Numbered from the stretch's first letter, positions 35,809-45,590 are shown. The stretch is DNA of 64,000 nucleotides from Phaeacidiphilus oryzae TH49 (GCF_000744815.1 NZ_JQMQ01000005.1:1868055-1932054); one strand, 5' to 3'. Notes: a model not told the origin generated them from the letters alone. Program-made: numbers and translations.

Positions 35809-36524
35809 GGCCGGACCTCCCCGCTCGCGCCGGGGGCCTCCGGCGTGCCGCCCGGGCCTTCCGGCGCCTCGGCGGGGAGTTCGTCGCCTTCCGGCCCCTC
35901 CGGCGCGGTGGCCCCGATCGGCGGGACGATGCCGTGCCTCCGTACCAGCAGGATGTGCCACACCGTCAGCACCCCCAGCACGACCGGCAGCAGCACGATG
36001 TGCCACATCAGCATCTGCCCGAAGTCGGCGACATTGAAGTACGCGCCGATGCCCACGGCGTTGAGGCCGTCCTTCGCCTGCCCGGCGATCCACTGCGAGT
36101 CGAAGTTCTGCTGCACCAGATAGCCGGTGAAGGCGGTGCCGACCGAGGCCAGGAAGGCGATCACGCCGATCACCCAGGTCAGCCCGCGGCGCCCGCGCCA
36201 GGCCGCCATCAGGAACTTGCCCCACAGATGCACCACCATGAAGAACATGAACAGCTCGACGCCCCACAGGTGGAGGCTGTTCACGTAGTGGCCGACATCG
36301 GAGGTGTGCCACCAGGCCGGCCCCTCCAGCGCCAGCCATCCCCCGCTCACCAGCACCGCGATCAGCGCGGCGACGGTGAGGACGCCGAACACGTAGATCC
36401 AGGAGGCCATGTAGGCCGGCTGGGTGTCCGGCAGCAGCTTCTCCGGTGGCAGCCGGCGGACCGCTCGCCGGCGCAGTGCCCCGGTCCAGCCGCCCGTCCA
36501 GCCCTCGTCCGCGGGCGCGCTCAC
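35805..36524 (-). CDS. Cytochrome b6-like protein (cytochrome b N-terminal domain only)
   Basis: A 239-residue protein with four membrane helices. Two pairs of heme-ligand histidines are visible: NSLHLWGVELFMFFMVVH (spacing 14) and LMWHIVLLPVVLGVLTVWH (spacing 15). The 15-residue spacing of the second pair matches b6 rather than bc1 cytochrome b. The C-terminal domain of full cytochrome b, and a Rieske protein, are absent. The C-terminus is a Pro/Glu-rich tail. The GTG start overlaps the upstream gene in GTGA, so translation is coupled. It is probably a quinol-linked electron carrier, but the partner is not visible. Confidence 0.85.
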   Translation of the reverse strand: MSAPADEGWTGGWTGALRRRAVRRLPPEKLLPDTQPAYMASWIYVFGVLTVAALIAVLVSGGWLALEGPAWWHTSDVGHYVNSLHLWGVELFMFFMVVHLWGKFLMAAWRGRRGLTWVIGVIAFLASVGTAFTGYLVQQNFDSQWIAGQAKDGLNAVGIGAYFNVADFGQMLMWHIVLLPVVLGVLTVWHILLVRRHGIVPPIGATAPEGPEGDELPAEAPEGPGGTPEAPGASGEVRP

Positions 36525-36703
36525 CGTCTGCCACGTCCCTTCGGGAACGGCAGCAGCACGGCCGCCACCAGGACCAGCACCATCACGCCGATGACCACGG
36601 CGTTGGCCACCGAGAGCTGGATCACGCCCCAGTGCAGATAGTCGCCCGGTTTGTCGAGGTCGACCGGGGCCGCTTCGAGTACCGATCCCGCGAGGTTCGG
36701 CAT
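36521..36703 (-). CDS. Small membrane protein starting the cytochrome b6-like operon
   Basis: A 60-residue protein with one membrane helix (VIQLSVANAVVIGVMVLVLVA region, about 27-50). The N-terminus has LEAAPVDLDKPGDYLHWG, and the C-terminus is PFPKGRGRR. AGGGAGG lies before the ATG. The stop overlaps the cytochrome b start in GTGA. It is likely a small subunit, comparable in size to PetG/L-type subunits, although no sequence relation is claimed. Confidence 0.65.
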   Translation of the reverse strand: MPNLAGSVLEAAPVDLDKPGDYLHWGVIQLSVANAVVIGVMVLVLVAAVLLPFPKGRGRR

Positions 36704-36887
36704 GCCGGATTCCCCTCCCTGTGGATGCCCTCCCGCGCCGCCCGCGCGGCTGGTGCCGCCACGGGAGGCATTGTCGGAGCACCACGGTGCCGACCGCGGG
36801 CGGCGAGGGACATGGGCCGTTCGGCCTTGCCGGGTGAGGCCGAAGGCCGGAGGGGCCCCGGGGCTCGGCCGGGAGGAGGGGCCCGGT

Positions 36888-38348
36888 TCAGCCGGAGGCG
36901 GCCCCGCCGCCGGTCGGGGCCTCCGTCGCGGGCGCCGACGCGGGGGCGGCCACCGCCGTGGCCACCGCCGCGCGTTCCAGCGGCCGACCCGTCGTCCGCG
37001 GGCCGAGCACCGCCACATCCACGCAGAGCAGCACCATCAGCACCGCCGAGCCGGCGAAGACCCAGCCGGAGCCGAACGCGTCCAGCGCGTTGAGCGCGAC
37101 GAACGGCAGAATCGCCGAGACCAGCCGGGAGAGCGAGTACGCGGTGCCGATCGCGCTGGAGCGGACGCCCGTCGGGAAGATCTCGGTGTGGTAGATGTGG
37201 AACGCGTTCGAGAACACGTTGGACGCCACCGTCAGCAGGAACCCGGCCAGCACGATCAGCGCGGTGTTCCGGCCGAGGCCGAAGACCAGCCCGAAGGCGG
37301 CCATCGCCAGCGCCGCGCCGACGATCAGCCACTTCCGCTCGAACCGCTCCACCAGCGGCGTCGCGACCAGCGCGCCCACCGGGTAGCCGATGAAGCTGAG
37401 CGCCGCGTACCCCAGCGACGAGGTGACGCTGTACCCCTTGGCGGTGAGGACGATCGGCGCGAGGGTGCCGAAGCCGTAGTAGCCGACGGTCTGCAGGATC
37501 TGGAAGACCCAGAGCATCACCGTCCGCCGCCGGTACTCCCCGCGGAACATGTCCGGGAAGGAGACCCGGCGCTCCTCCTCGGCGACCGGCGGCGCCTCCG
37601 CGGCCCGCTCGGCGTCGGGGGCCGCGCCGACCTGCGCCTCGATCTCGGCGACCACCCGGGCCGCCTCGTCCGTCCGCCCCTTGACCGTCAACCAGCGCGG
37701 GGACTCCGGCAGCTGACGCCGGATCAGCCAGACGAAGACCGCGCCGAGCGCGCCGGCCACCAGCAGCCACCGCCAGCCGGCGATCCCGCCCAGGTCCGCC
37801 TTGGCCACCACCCGGGCGCCGAAGAGGGCGGCCAGCGGCACCCCGAGGAAGCCGATCACATACGCCCAGGAGATGTACCGGCCGCGGCGGTGGGCCGGCA
37901 GGAACTCGGCCAGGTAGGTGTCCACCAGCACGAGTTCGGCGCCCATCCCGAGACCGCTGCAGAACCGCAGCGCGGCGAAGACCGGCAGGTTCGGCGCGAA
38001 GGCCGTGGCCAGCGAGAAGATCGCGTACGAGGCCAGGTTGATCATGAAGATCCGGCGCCGGCCCCAGCGGTCGGCCAGCCAGGACAGCAGGTTGGCGCCG
38101 ACGAACATGCCGAGGAAGGCGCTGGCGATCACCCAGGCCTTGCCGGTGGCGTCCAGCTTCCACTGCTCGGCGAGGACGGTGGCGAGGACGCCGCCGAGGA
38201 AGACCTCGTACAGGTCGAAGAAGGAGCCGATGCCGACCAGCACGGTGATCTTCCGGTGCCAGCCGCTGAGCGGAAGCGCCTCCAGCCTGCGGACCGGGTC
38301 TCCGATCGCTCCGGACCTGCCGGGTGTGGATGCCGCCTCGGAAGCCAC
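36888..38348 (-). CDS. MFS transporter, sugar porter-like
   Basis: A 486-residue transporter with about twelve membrane segments. Family motifs include SWLADRWGRRRIFMINLASY (motif A) and the sugar-porter type PESPRWLTVKGRTDEAARVV after helix six. The second half has a similar VERFERKWLIVGAALAM. GTG at 38348 has GGAGGGG 6 nt upstream. Relatives include sugar, aromatic acid and metabolite:H+ symporters. The substrate cannot be fixed. It lies alone, upstream of the cytochrome operon. Confidence 0.88.
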   Translation of the reverse strand: MASEAASTPGRSGAIGDPVRRLEALPLSGWHRKITVLVGIGSFFDLYEVFLGGVLATVLAEQWKLDATGKAWVIASAFLGMFVGANLLSWLADRWGRRRIFMINLASYAIFSLATAFAPNLPVFAALRFCSGLGMGAELVLVDTYLAEFLPAHRRGRYISWAYVIGFLGVPLAALFGARVVAKADLGGIAGWRWLLVAGALGAVFVWLIRRQLPESPRWLTVKGRTDEAARVVAEIEAQVGAAPDAERAAEAPPVAEEERRVSFPDMFRGEYRRRTVMLWVFQILQTVGYYGFGTLAPIVLTAKGYSVTSSLGYAALSFIGYPVGALVATPLVERFERKWLIVGAALAMAAFGLVFGLGRNTALIVLAGFLLTVASNVFSNAFHIYHTEIFPTGVRSSAIGTAYSLSRLVSAILPFVALNALDAFGSGWVFAGSAVLMVLLCVDVAVLGPRTTGRPLERAAVATAVAAPASAPATEAPTGGGAASG

Positions 38349-38466
38349 GACGCTCCCCTCCGCCCTGTGTACCGCGTACTGCATACGACCGCTGGATTCG
38401 CGATCATGTCAGCGCAGACGGCGGGCCTCGGTCAACACCCCTGACGGCCCGTTACCGGAGTGTGAC

Positions 38467-38497
38467 CGGGGCCCGAAGCGGTCCGCTCCGGGCCCCG
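38467..38497. terminator. Terminator hairpin after the thioredoxin-like gene
   Basis: CGGGGCCCG (38467-38475) and CGGGCCCCG (38489-38497) form a perfect 9-bp stem, with a nested AGCG/CGCT pair in the loop. It sits between the thioredoxin-like gene and the MFS gene on the minus strand. Confidence 0.65.
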
Positions 38498-38568
38498 AAG
38501 GGGTCTTGCGCTCGGCCTCCGCCCGCAGGCATCGGCCTCAGGTGTCCGGCCTCAGCCCGCGGCAGGCC

Positions 38569-39438
38569 TCAGCCCGCCGTCGGCGACGCCGAGGCGGTCG
38601 CGGTCGGCGCGGCCTCGGCGGCCTTCAGCACCTCGGACTTGAGCTTGGCCGGCGTCAGCCGCTTCTTCTTGGCGGTGCCGGGGGCCTCCGGGAGCAGCGT
38701 CTTGACGTCCTGCTGACCGGTCAGCGCCTCCTGCGGCACGACCTCCATCGTCATCGCCGGGAGGCTGCCGAACCCGGCGGCCACGAAGGCCTCCTGGTTC
38801 TTCTTCACCCACACCGTGTGGCCGACGCCCTCGACACAGGTCCGGAAGTTGTCCGAGTCCATGCCCTTGATCTTCTTCGCCAGCTTCAGCAGGTAAGAGG
38901 TCTTCGAGAAGGCGTCGTCGCTCTCGTCCGCCGGCTGGTCCTTGTAGAGCAGCGCGCGGTACGCCGGGAAGAGCTTCTGGTCCTGGGCGCAGGCCAGCGC
39001 GTTGCCGGCGTGCAGCGAGCCGTCGCCGCCGATCGCCTTGTCGACCGCGGTGACCTCGCGGTAGTGGATGGTCACCAGGCCGGTGGAGAGGAGGTGGTCC
39101 AGGGTCGGGCCGTACTCGGCGAGGAACTTCTTGGAGTCCGTCGAGCGGAGGTCCTCCCAGACGGTGAGGACGACCGGCGAGCGGCCCGGCACCGAGATGG
39201 ACAGCCCGCTGGGGCTGGCCCCGGCGGACGGGGTGGCCAGCGCCTTGTTCTTGTTGGAGCGGACCACCGAGCCGGCCAGGCCGGCGCAGACGAAGACGGC
39301 CACGACGGCCACCGCCACGATGATCCGACGCTGCCAGACCACGATCCGGCGGCGGCGCTCGGCCTGTGCGTCTTGCCGGTCACCGTCGACCGGCGGCTGC
39401 GCGCCGGCTCGGGTCTGCCTGCCGATTGAACGCTTCAT
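38569..39438 (-). CDS. DsbA-like thioredoxin-fold protein lacking the CXXC motif
   Basis: A 289-residue protein. After a basic N-terminus a membrane helix (IIVAVAVVAVFVCAGLAGSVV, about residues 35-55) anchors it outside the cell. The DsbA-like core follows with VVLTVWEDLRSTDSKKFLAEY; the CPxC motif position reads EDLRSTDSK, so the redox cysteines are missing. The thioredoxin cis-Pro position is visible in GFGSLPAMTMEV. Two other cysteines (LACAQDQ and FRTCVEG) are far apart. The helical insertion between them is normal for DsbA. ATG at 39438 has AGGACA nearby. The absence of the motif suggests a binding or chaperone role. Confidence 0.82.
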   Translation of the reverse strand: MKRSIGRQTRAGAQPPVDGDRQDAQAERRRRIVVWQRRIIVAVAVVAVFVCAGLAGSVVRSNKNKALATPSAGASPSGLSISVPGRSPVVLTVWEDLRSTDSKKFLAEYGPTLDHLLSTGLVTIHYREVTAVDKAIGGDGSLHAGNALACAQDQKLFPAYRALLYKDQPADESDDAFSKTSYLLKLAKKIKGMDSDNFRTCVEGVGHTVWVKKNQEAFVAAGFGSLPAMTMEVVPQEALTGQQDVKTLLPEAPGTAKKKRLTPAKLKSEVLKAAEAAPTATASASPTAG

Positions 39439-39557
39439 CGTCCTGTGTCCTGACCGTCCTGGTACGGGTGAGTGGCAGCCAAGAGGATGCCATGACAACC
39501 TCTGGGAAACGGAATCGGGTGCCGTTCGAAGGCCCTCCCTTGGGAGAGACTTTGCCC

Positions 39558-39962
39558 ATGGACTCCGCCGAGCAAGATCCACTGCCGCTGCTTCTGGTCG
39601 TCGACGCGGCGAACGTCATGGGCTCGGTACCGGACGGCTGGTGGCGCGACCGGGCGGGCGCCGCCCGGCGGCTGCGGGACCGGCTGGTGCGGGTGGCCTC
39701 AGAAGGCTTCGGCGCCGAGCCGGAGCCGGTCGAGGTGCTGCTGGTCGTGGAGGGGGCGGCGCGGGACACCGAGCCGGTGCCGGGCGTACGGGTCGCCGCG
39801 GCGCCGCCGGGGGTCTCGGGCGACGACGAGATCGTCCGCGCCGTCGCCGAACGCGAGCCGGCGGGCCGAGCGGTGACCGTCGTCACCGCCGACCGCGAGC
39901 TACGCGCCCGCGTAGGGGAGCTGGGCGCGTCCGTCCTCGGGCCGCGCGCCGTCCCACGCTGA
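39558..39962 (+). CDS. NYN/PIN-like protein (YacP-type)
   Basis: A 134-residue protein with the NYN/YacP motifs VVDAANVMGS (catalytic Asp and Asn) and VVTADRELRARVGELGASVLG (second Asp), with the conserved GDDEIVRAVAE between them. Such proteins are PIN-like nucleases or RNA-binding subunits; many streptomycete copies are annotated as NTP pyrophosphohydrolases without evidence. A longer start at ATG 39492 is possible. ATG 39558 was chosen because GGGAGAG lies 9 nt upstream and because homologues begin just before LLVVDAAN. It is divergent from the DsbA-like gene. Confidence 0.7.
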   Translation: MDSAEQDPLPLLLVVDAANVMGSVPDGWWRDRAGAARRLRDRLVRVASEGFGAEPEPVEVLLVVEGAARDTEPVPGVRVAAAPPGVSGDDEIVRAVAEREPAGRAVTVVTADRELRARVGELGASVLGPRAVPR

Positions 39963-39980
39963 CCCGGCGCCGCGCTCCGG

Positions 39981-41645
39981 CTACGGCGCCGTGGACGCCC
40001 CCGCCGACGGCGAGGGTGGCGACGACCGTGGCGCGTTGCTGCCGTAGCTCGCGTACTGCTGCCCGTCGCGCAAGCGGTAGATCACCGCCGTCCCGTCCTT
40101 GCCGACCTCCACGTAATGCGCCTTCAGCAGCGCCCGGATCGGCGCGATGTCCGCCGGCCGGTACGGCGCCGAGCCGGAGTCGTCGACCACTATCTCCGGC
40201 AGCCGCCGGGACATCTCCCGGGAGAACACCTGCCAGGAGTTCGGCACCGCCTCCTGCACCCCGACGCCCTTGTCCCCGCGCCCCCCGGCGTAGTTCGTCA
40301 GCAGACCCGCCGTCAGATACCTGGTGGCCGGCCGCCGGTCGGAGAGCCAGTACATCTCCGGGTGCATCCCCCAGACCAGCACCGTCTCGGACGGCGTGGT
40401 CTCCCGGGTGACCGTCGTGGCGACCTGCTGGGCGTGCTTCAGCGGCTGGTTCGGCCAGACGAAGCCGAGCACGCAGAAGACCCCGGCGGCCAGCGCCGAG
40501 TACAGCATCACCGGGCGCCAGCGCGCTCCCCCGCTCATCCGCGCCACCGCGCCGGTGCCCAGCAGCACCAGCGGCGGCACCAGCTGCAGGTAGTAGTGGC
40601 CGAAGAAGTGGAAGCCGGTGATCACGCCGAGCCAGCTCGCCCCCAGCCACACCCACAGGTCGGAGTCCGCCCGGGCCGCCTGGAGCGCCTCCCGCCGGTG
40701 GCCGCGGCGCAGTCCGCCGGCCAGCACCACCAGCAGGGCCAGCGCCGCCGCGGCCAGGATCCCGGTGTTCAGGAAGAGCCGCCCGACGATGTCCAGCCAG
40801 GCGCCGTCCGCCGAGGCGTAGTCCGAGCTCCCGGAGACCACCCAGAAGAAGAAGTCCCGGGGCCCGGTGGCCAGCGCTATTACGGCGACCGGCAGGCCGA
40901 AGCCGAAGGCCAGCCGGGCGGCCCCGTCGGTCCAGTCCGCGCGCCCGCGCCGGACCGCTCGCCAGAGCATCCAGATCACCGGGAAGAGCACCGCTCCCCC
41001 GGTCTGCTTGGTCAGCGCGGCGGCCGCGGTGAGCGCGCCCGCCCAGGCCCAGTCCCGCCGCTCGGCGAACCAGACGGCGGCCGCGGTGGCCGGCAGCATG
41101 AAGACCTCGAAGGTCGCCGCCTGGCTGTCCTCCGGCGAGAGCCCGATCGAGACGAACAGGTAGAAGACCCCGGCCGCGGCCCCGGCCCGGCCGCCCCAGC
41201 GCTTGCGGGCGATCGAGGCCAGGAAGACCGCGGTGGCGACGTGGGCGGCGATCGCCAGCACCCGCAGCGGCCAGAGCGAGAGCGAGCCGAAGAGCCCGAA
41301 CATCGCCTCGTAGAGCCAGGGCAGCAGGGGCGGTTTCCGGTCGACGACGGTGTCGTAGAGGACGCCTCCGCCGGCCAGCATCCGTGCCTGGGTGGCCAGG
41401 TAGCCCTCGTCCGGGCTCCAGACGGAACGGGCGAACGAGGGCAGGTGGGTGGCCGTGGCGACGGCGCAGAGCAGGGGGACGAGGCGGGCCCAGTAGCCGG
41501 TCCTGGCCGCCTCCCGGGCCCTGGCGGCGAGCTCGGCGAGGCCGCCGCCCGAGGTCAGGGTGGCGGCGCCCGCACCCGTCAGCGCAGCGAAGTGACCGCG
41601 GCCGTGGTCACGACCGCGATCGCGCGAGGGCTGCTTCGTCGACAC
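39981..41645 (-). CDS. Glycosyltransferase family 39-type (ArnT/PMT-like) membrane protein
   Basis: A 554-residue membrane protein. The first loop has the acidic catalytic motif SVWSPDEGYLATQARMLAGG, followed by VLYDTVVDRKPPLLPWLYEAM, both typical of GT-C enzymes that use polyprenyl-phosphate sugars. About ten further helices follow, and a C-terminal soluble domain of about 130 residues. It would transfer a sugar to a lipid or protein outside the membrane. GTG start at 41645, 41 nt after the permease stop on the same strand, so the two may be co-transcribed. Confidence 0.82.
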   Translation of the reverse strand: MSTKQPSRDRGRDHGRGHFAALTGAGAATLTSGGGLAELAARAREAARTGYWARLVPLLCAVATATHLPSFARSVWSPDEGYLATQARMLAGGGVLYDTVVDRKPPLLPWLYEAMFGLFGSLSLWPLRVLAIAAHVATAVFLASIARKRWGGRAGAAAGVFYLFVSIGLSPEDSQAATFEVFMLPATAAAVWFAERRDWAWAGALTAAAALTKQTGGAVLFPVIWMLWRAVRRGRADWTDGAARLAFGFGLPVAVIALATGPRDFFFWVVSGSSDYASADGAWLDIVGRLFLNTGILAAAALALLVVLAGGLRRGHRREALQAARADSDLWVWLGASWLGVITGFHFFGHYYLQLVPPLVLLGTGAVARMSGGARWRPVMLYSALAAGVFCVLGFVWPNQPLKHAQQVATTVTRETTPSETVLVWGMHPEMYWLSDRRPATRYLTAGLLTNYAGGRGDKGVGVQEAVPNSWQVFSREMSRRLPEIVVDDSGSAPYRPADIAPIRALLKAHYVEVGKDGTAVIYRLRDGQQYASYGSNAPRSSPPSPSAGASTAP

Positions 41646-41686
41646 CCCGCCACGCTACCGCGCGTGCTCACACCCGGCCCACCGGG

Positions 41687-43294
41687 TTACGGCGTCCCCG
41701 ATGAGTTCCCGCCATCCTCACCGCCGCCGGCCGCGGTCGAGCCCCCCTCCGCGCGTCCGGTCCCGCCGGCCCCGCCGGCCGAGCCGAGGGCGGCGCCGCT
41801 GCCGACCCGGCTGCGCCGGTGGCCGTACCCGAAGTAGACGGCGAAGCCGATGATCAGCCAGATGACGAACCGCTCCCAGGTGGTGACGGTCAGGTTGAGC
41901 ATCAGCCAGAGGCAGGCCAGCACCGAGAGGATCGGGATGACCGGCACCCACGGCGTCCGGAACGCCCGCGGCAGATCGGGCCGCGTCCGCCGCAGCACCA
42001 TCACGCCCACGGACACCAGCACGAACGCGAACAGCGTGCCGATGTTGACCAGCTTGGACAGCTCCTCCAGCGGCACCAGCCCGGCCACGATCGCGCAGAT
42101 GACGCCCATCAGCACGGTGGACTTCCACGGGGTCCGGAACCTGGGGTGGACGTCGGAGAAGGCCTTGGGCAACAGCCCGTCCCGGCTCATCGCGAAGAAC
42201 ACCCGGCTCTGGCCGAGCAGCAGGATCATCGTCACCGAGGTGAGCCCGGCCACCGCGCCGACACTGATCACGTCCGCCCAGGCGCCCTGCCCGACCGCCT
42301 TGAAGGCGTCCGCCAGCGGTGCCGAGTCCGAGAGCTGGGTGTACTTCTGCATGCCGGTGACCACGAAGGACACCGCGACATAGAGGATGGTGCAGACCGT
42401 CAGCGAGCCCAGGATGCCGATCGGCAGGTCGCGCTGCGGCCTCCGGGTCTCCTCGGCCGCGGTGGCGACGATGTCGAAGCCGATGAAGGCGAAGAAGACC
42501 ACCGAGGCCGCGGTGAAGATGCCCATCACGCCGAAGGTGGACGGGCTGAAGCCGGCCATCCAGGAGAGCAGCGACTGCCCGCTGCCGCCGGCGTTCGGGG
42601 TGGGCTGCGAGGGCGGGATGAAGGGGTGGTAGTTGCCGGTGTCGATGAAGAAGAGCCCGGCGATGATGACCATCAGCACGACGGCCACCTTGACCCCGAC
42701 GATCACCGAGGTGACGCGGGCGGACAGCTGCATCCCGAAGACCAGCACCACCGTCAGCAGCAGCACCAGCGCGGCCGCCAGGATGTCGAAACTGAACCCG
42801 TGCCCGGTGCCGTTCCCGCCGGCGATCACGGCCGGCAGCTTCACCCCGGCGCTGGCCAGCAGCGACTGCACGTACCCGGACCAGCCGACGGCGACGACGG
42901 AGGCGCCGAGCGCCAGCTCCAGGATCAGGTCCCAGCCGATGATCCAGGCGGGCAGCTCCCCGATGGAGGCGTAGGAGAAGGTGTACGCCGACCCCGCCAC
43001 CGGCACCGTGGACGCGAACTCGGCGTAGCAGAGGGCCGCCAGCGCGCAGACGATCCCGGCCACGACGAAGGAGAGGACGACCGCCGGACCGGCGTAGTTC
43101 TTGGCGGCGGTCCCGGTCAGGACGAAGATCCCGGTCCCGATCACCACCCCGACGCCGAAGACGATCAGGTCCAGCCAGGACAGCGTCTTCTTCAGCCGGT
43201 GCTTGGGCTCGTCGGTGTCCCGGATGGACTGCTCCACCGACTTCGTGCGGAACAGTCCGCCACTGGGTGGGGCGTCGGACTCTCTGATGGCCAC
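41687..43294 (-). CDS. Cationic amino acid permease (APC superfamily)
   Basis: A 535-residue transporter with about twelve or more membrane helices. The N-terminal motif is SWLDLIVFGVGVVIGTGIFVLTG, with the unwound GVGVVIGTGIF helix typical of APC amino acid transporters. The second conserved part is YAEFASTVPVAGSAYTFSYA and a later KVAVVLMVIIAGLFF. CAT-type similarity suggests uptake of basic amino acids. GTG at 43294 has AAGGAG about 5 nt upstream, better than the ATG at 43312. The C-terminus is Gly/Ser-rich and disordered. Confidence 0.9.
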   Translation of the reverse strand: MAIRESDAPPSGGLFRTKSVEQSIRDTDEPKHRLKKTLSWLDLIVFGVGVVIGTGIFVLTGTAAKNYAGPAVVLSFVVAGIVCALAALCYAEFASTVPVAGSAYTFSYASIGELPAWIIGWDLILELALGASVVAVGWSGYVQSLLASAGVKLPAVIAGGNGTGHGFSFDILAAALVLLLTVVLVFGMQLSARVTSVIVGVKVAVVLMVIIAGLFFIDTGNYHPFIPPSQPTPNAGGSGQSLLSWMAGFSPSTFGVMGIFTAASVVFFAFIGFDIVATAAEETRRPQRDLPIGILGSLTVCTILYVAVSFVVTGMQKYTQLSDSAPLADAFKAVGQGAWADVISVGAVAGLTSVTMILLLGQSRVFFAMSRDGLLPKAFSDVHPRFRTPWKSTVLMGVICAIVAGLVPLEELSKLVNIGTLFAFVLVSVGVMVLRRTRPDLPRAFRTPWVPVIPILSVLACLWLMLNLTVTTWERFVIWLIIGFAVYFGYGHRRSRVGSGAALGSAGGAGGTGRAEGGSTAAGGGEDGGNSSGTP

Positions 43295-43553
43295 CGGCTC
43301 TCCTTCACGCATACGACCAGTCAGCTCATCCGCTACCCGCGGCGACCCCCCGCCCCATCACCCACCCCGCCCCTTTCACCCCCACGAGCGAGCGCACATC
43401 CGCCGACCACCGCCGAGCGGCCTGCTGGGGAGGGCCCCGCGTGGCCGCGGCGGACGGAAGGGCGGACGGAACGGCGGACGGCGAACGCCGGAGGCCGGTA
43501 CCGTCCAGGTCTCTGGGGCGGTACCGGCCTCCGGCGTCGTGGGTGCGGCCGTG

Positions 43554-45476
43554 TCAGATCTGCGGGACCGGCTCCTCGTCCAGTTCGGAGACCAGGGAGG
43601 TGACCTGGCGGGCGATGTCCGGGGCGGTGAGGCCGATCTGGGCGAAGATCTCGGCGGGCTTGGCGTGGTCCAGGAACTCCTGGGGGATGCCGAAGTCGCG
43701 CAGCGGGACGTCCACCGCCGCATCCCGCAGGGCCTGGGAGACGGCGGAGCCGACGCCGCCGGCGCGCCCGTTGTCCTCGACCGTGACGACCACCCGGTGC
43801 CGGGCGGCGAGCCCCGGCAGCTCCGGGTCGACCGGCTTCACCCAGCGCGGGTCCACCACGGTGGAGGTGATGCCCTGGGCGGACAGCAGCTCGGCGACCT
43901 CCAGGCAGGTCGGGGCCATCGCGCCGACGGAGACCACGAGGACGTCGGCGGCGGGCTCCTCGGGGTCCCCCGCGAGGTCCGCGTCCGCCCGCAGGACGTC
44001 CATTCCGCCGATCCGGCCGCCGACCGCGGCGACGGCCGGGCCGACCGCGCCCTTGGAGTAGCGGACCACCGTCGGCGCGTCGTCCACGTCCACCGCCTCG
44101 CGCAGCTGCAGCCGCAGCTGGTCGGCGTCGCGCGGGGCGGCGATCCGCAGGCCGGGGACGACCTGCAGGATCGACATGTCCCACATGCCGTTGTGCGAGG
44201 CGCCGTCGTTGCCGGTGACCCCGGCCCGGTCGAGGACGAAGGTGACCGGCAGCCGGTGCAGGGCGACGTCCATCAGCACCTGGTCGAAGGCCCGGTTGAG
44301 GAAGGTCGCGTAGAGGGCGAAGACCGGGTGCAGACCGCCGGTGGCGAGACCAGCCGCGGAGACCGCGCCGTGCTGCTCGGCGATGCCGACGTCGAAGGTC
44401 CGCTCCGGGAACTCCTTGGCGAACGGGGCCAGGCCGACCGGGTGGAGCATGGCGGCGGTGATCGCCACGATGTCGTCCCGCTCGCGGCCGAGGGCGACCA
44501 TCTCCTCGCCGAAGACCGAGGTCCAGTCCAGACCGGCGGACTTGACGGGCAGTCCGGTGTCCGGGTGGATCACCGAGATGCCGTGGAAGTGGTCCTCCTC
44601 GTGCTGCTCGGCGGGGCGGTAGCCGCGGCCCTTCTCGGTCAGGCAGTGGACGATGACGGGGCCGCCGAAGCCCTTGGCGCGGCGCAGCGCCGACTCGACG
44701 GCCTGCTCGTCGTGGCCGTCGATCGGGCCGACGTACTTCAGGCCGAGGTCCTCGAACATCCCCTGCGGGGCGATGAAGTCCTTGAGGCCCTTCTTGGCGC
44801 CGTGGAGGGTCTCGAAGAGCGGCTGGCCGACGACGGGGGTGCGCTGCAGCGCCTCCTTGCCCCAGGAGAGGAACTGCTCGTAGCCCCTGGTGGTGCGGAG
44901 GGTGGCCAGGTGGTTGGCGAGGCCGCCGATGGTCGGCGAGTACGACCGGCCGTTGTCGTTGACCACGATGATGATCGGGCGGTCCTTGGCGGCGGCGATG
45001 TTGTTCAGCGCCTCCCAGGCCATGCCGCCGGTGAGGGCGCCGTCGCCGGTGACCGCGATCACGTGCCGGTCGTGGTGGCCGAGCAGCTGGTTGGCCTTGG
45101 CCAGGCCGTCGGCGTAGCCGAGGACGGTCGAGGCGTGCGAGTTCTCGATCACGTCGTGCTCGGACTCGGCGCGCGAGGGGTAGCCGGAGAGGCCGTCCTT
45201 GGCGCGCAGCCGGCTGAAGTCCTGACGGCCGGTCAGCAGCTTGTGGACGTACGACTGGTGGCCGGTGTCGAAGAGGATCCGGTCCCTGGGGGACTCGAAG
45301 ACCCGGTGGAGCGCGATGGACAGCTCGACGACGCCCAGGTTGGGGCCGAGGTGGCCGCCGGTCTTGGAGACGGACTCGACGAGGAAGGCCCGGATCTCCT
45401 CGGCGAGGACCGCCAGCTGGCCGGGGGTCAGCCGGTCGAGATCACGCGGCCCCCGAATGCGGGACAGCAGAGCCAC
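43554..45476 (-). CDS. dxs: 1-deoxy-D-xylulose-5-phosphate synthase
   Basis: A 640-residue Dxs. The thiamine site is [18 protein letters not shown] and [13 protein letters not shown]. The transketolase half has [18 protein letters not shown]. The C-terminal domain has [12 protein letters not shown]. It makes DXP for isoprenoids and thiamin. GTG at 45476 was chosen because AAGGAGG lies 5 nt upstream and homologues begin [11 protein letters not shown]; the frame upstream of it is not Dxs-like. A -10 box and a leader hairpin lie in front. It is downstream of the xyl operon, as in other streptomycetes. Confidence 0.96.
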   Translation of the reverse strand: MALLSRIRGPRDLDRLTPGQLAVLAEEIRAFLVESVSKTGGHLGPNLGVVELSIALHRVFESPRDRILFDTGHQSYVHKLLTGRQDFSRLRAKDGLSGYPSRAESEHDVIENSHASTVLGYADGLAKANQLLGHHDRHVIAVTGDGALTGGMAWEALNNIAAAKDRPIIIVVNDNGRSYSPTIGGLANHLATLRTTRGYEQFLSWGKEALQRTPVVGQPLFETLHGAKKGLKDFIAPQGMFEDLGLKYVGPIDGHDEQAVESALRRAKGFGGPVIVHCLTEKGRGYRPAEQHEEDHFHGISVIHPDTGLPVKSAGLDWTSVFGEEMVALGRERDDIVAITAAMLHPVGLAPFAKEFPERTFDVGIAEQHGAVSAAGLATGGLHPVFALYATFLNRAFDQVLMDVALHRLPVTFVLDRAGVTGNDGASHNGMWDMSILQVVPGLRIAAPRDADQLRLQLREAVDVDDAPTVVRYSKGAVGPAVAAVGGRIGGMDVLRADADLAGDPEEPAADVLVVSVGAMAPTCLEVAELLSAQGITSTVVDPRWVKPVDPELPGLAARHRVVVTVEDNGRAGGVGSAVSQALRDAAVDVPLRDFGIPQEFLDHAKPAEIFAQIGLTAPDIARQVTSLVSELDEEPVPQI

Positions 45477-45509
45477 CCGTGCCTCCTTCGTTAGCACCGT
45501 TCCTGTACA

Positions 45510-45525
45510 CCGGGCTGCTGCCCGG
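45510..45525 (-). promoter_or_regulatory. Hairpin in the dxs leader
   Basis: CCGGGC (45510-45515) and GCCCGG (45520-45525) form a perfect 6-bp stem with a 4-nt loop, just after the predicted dxs transcription start. It may protect the mRNA end or attenuate transcription. Confidence 0.35.
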
Positions 45526-45532
45526 TTCCCCG

Positions 45533-45538
45533 AGTCTA
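45533..45538 (-). promoter_or_regulatory. dxs promoter -10 box
   Basis: On the minus strand the hexamer TAGACT lies at 45538-45533. Initiation near 45525 would give a leader of about 50 nt. No clear -35 is visible. Confidence 0.45.
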
Positions 45539-45590
45539 ATTGCCGCCCTCCCCGCGGTCGCGACCGCGCTGCGCCGATGGCGGCGGATCC

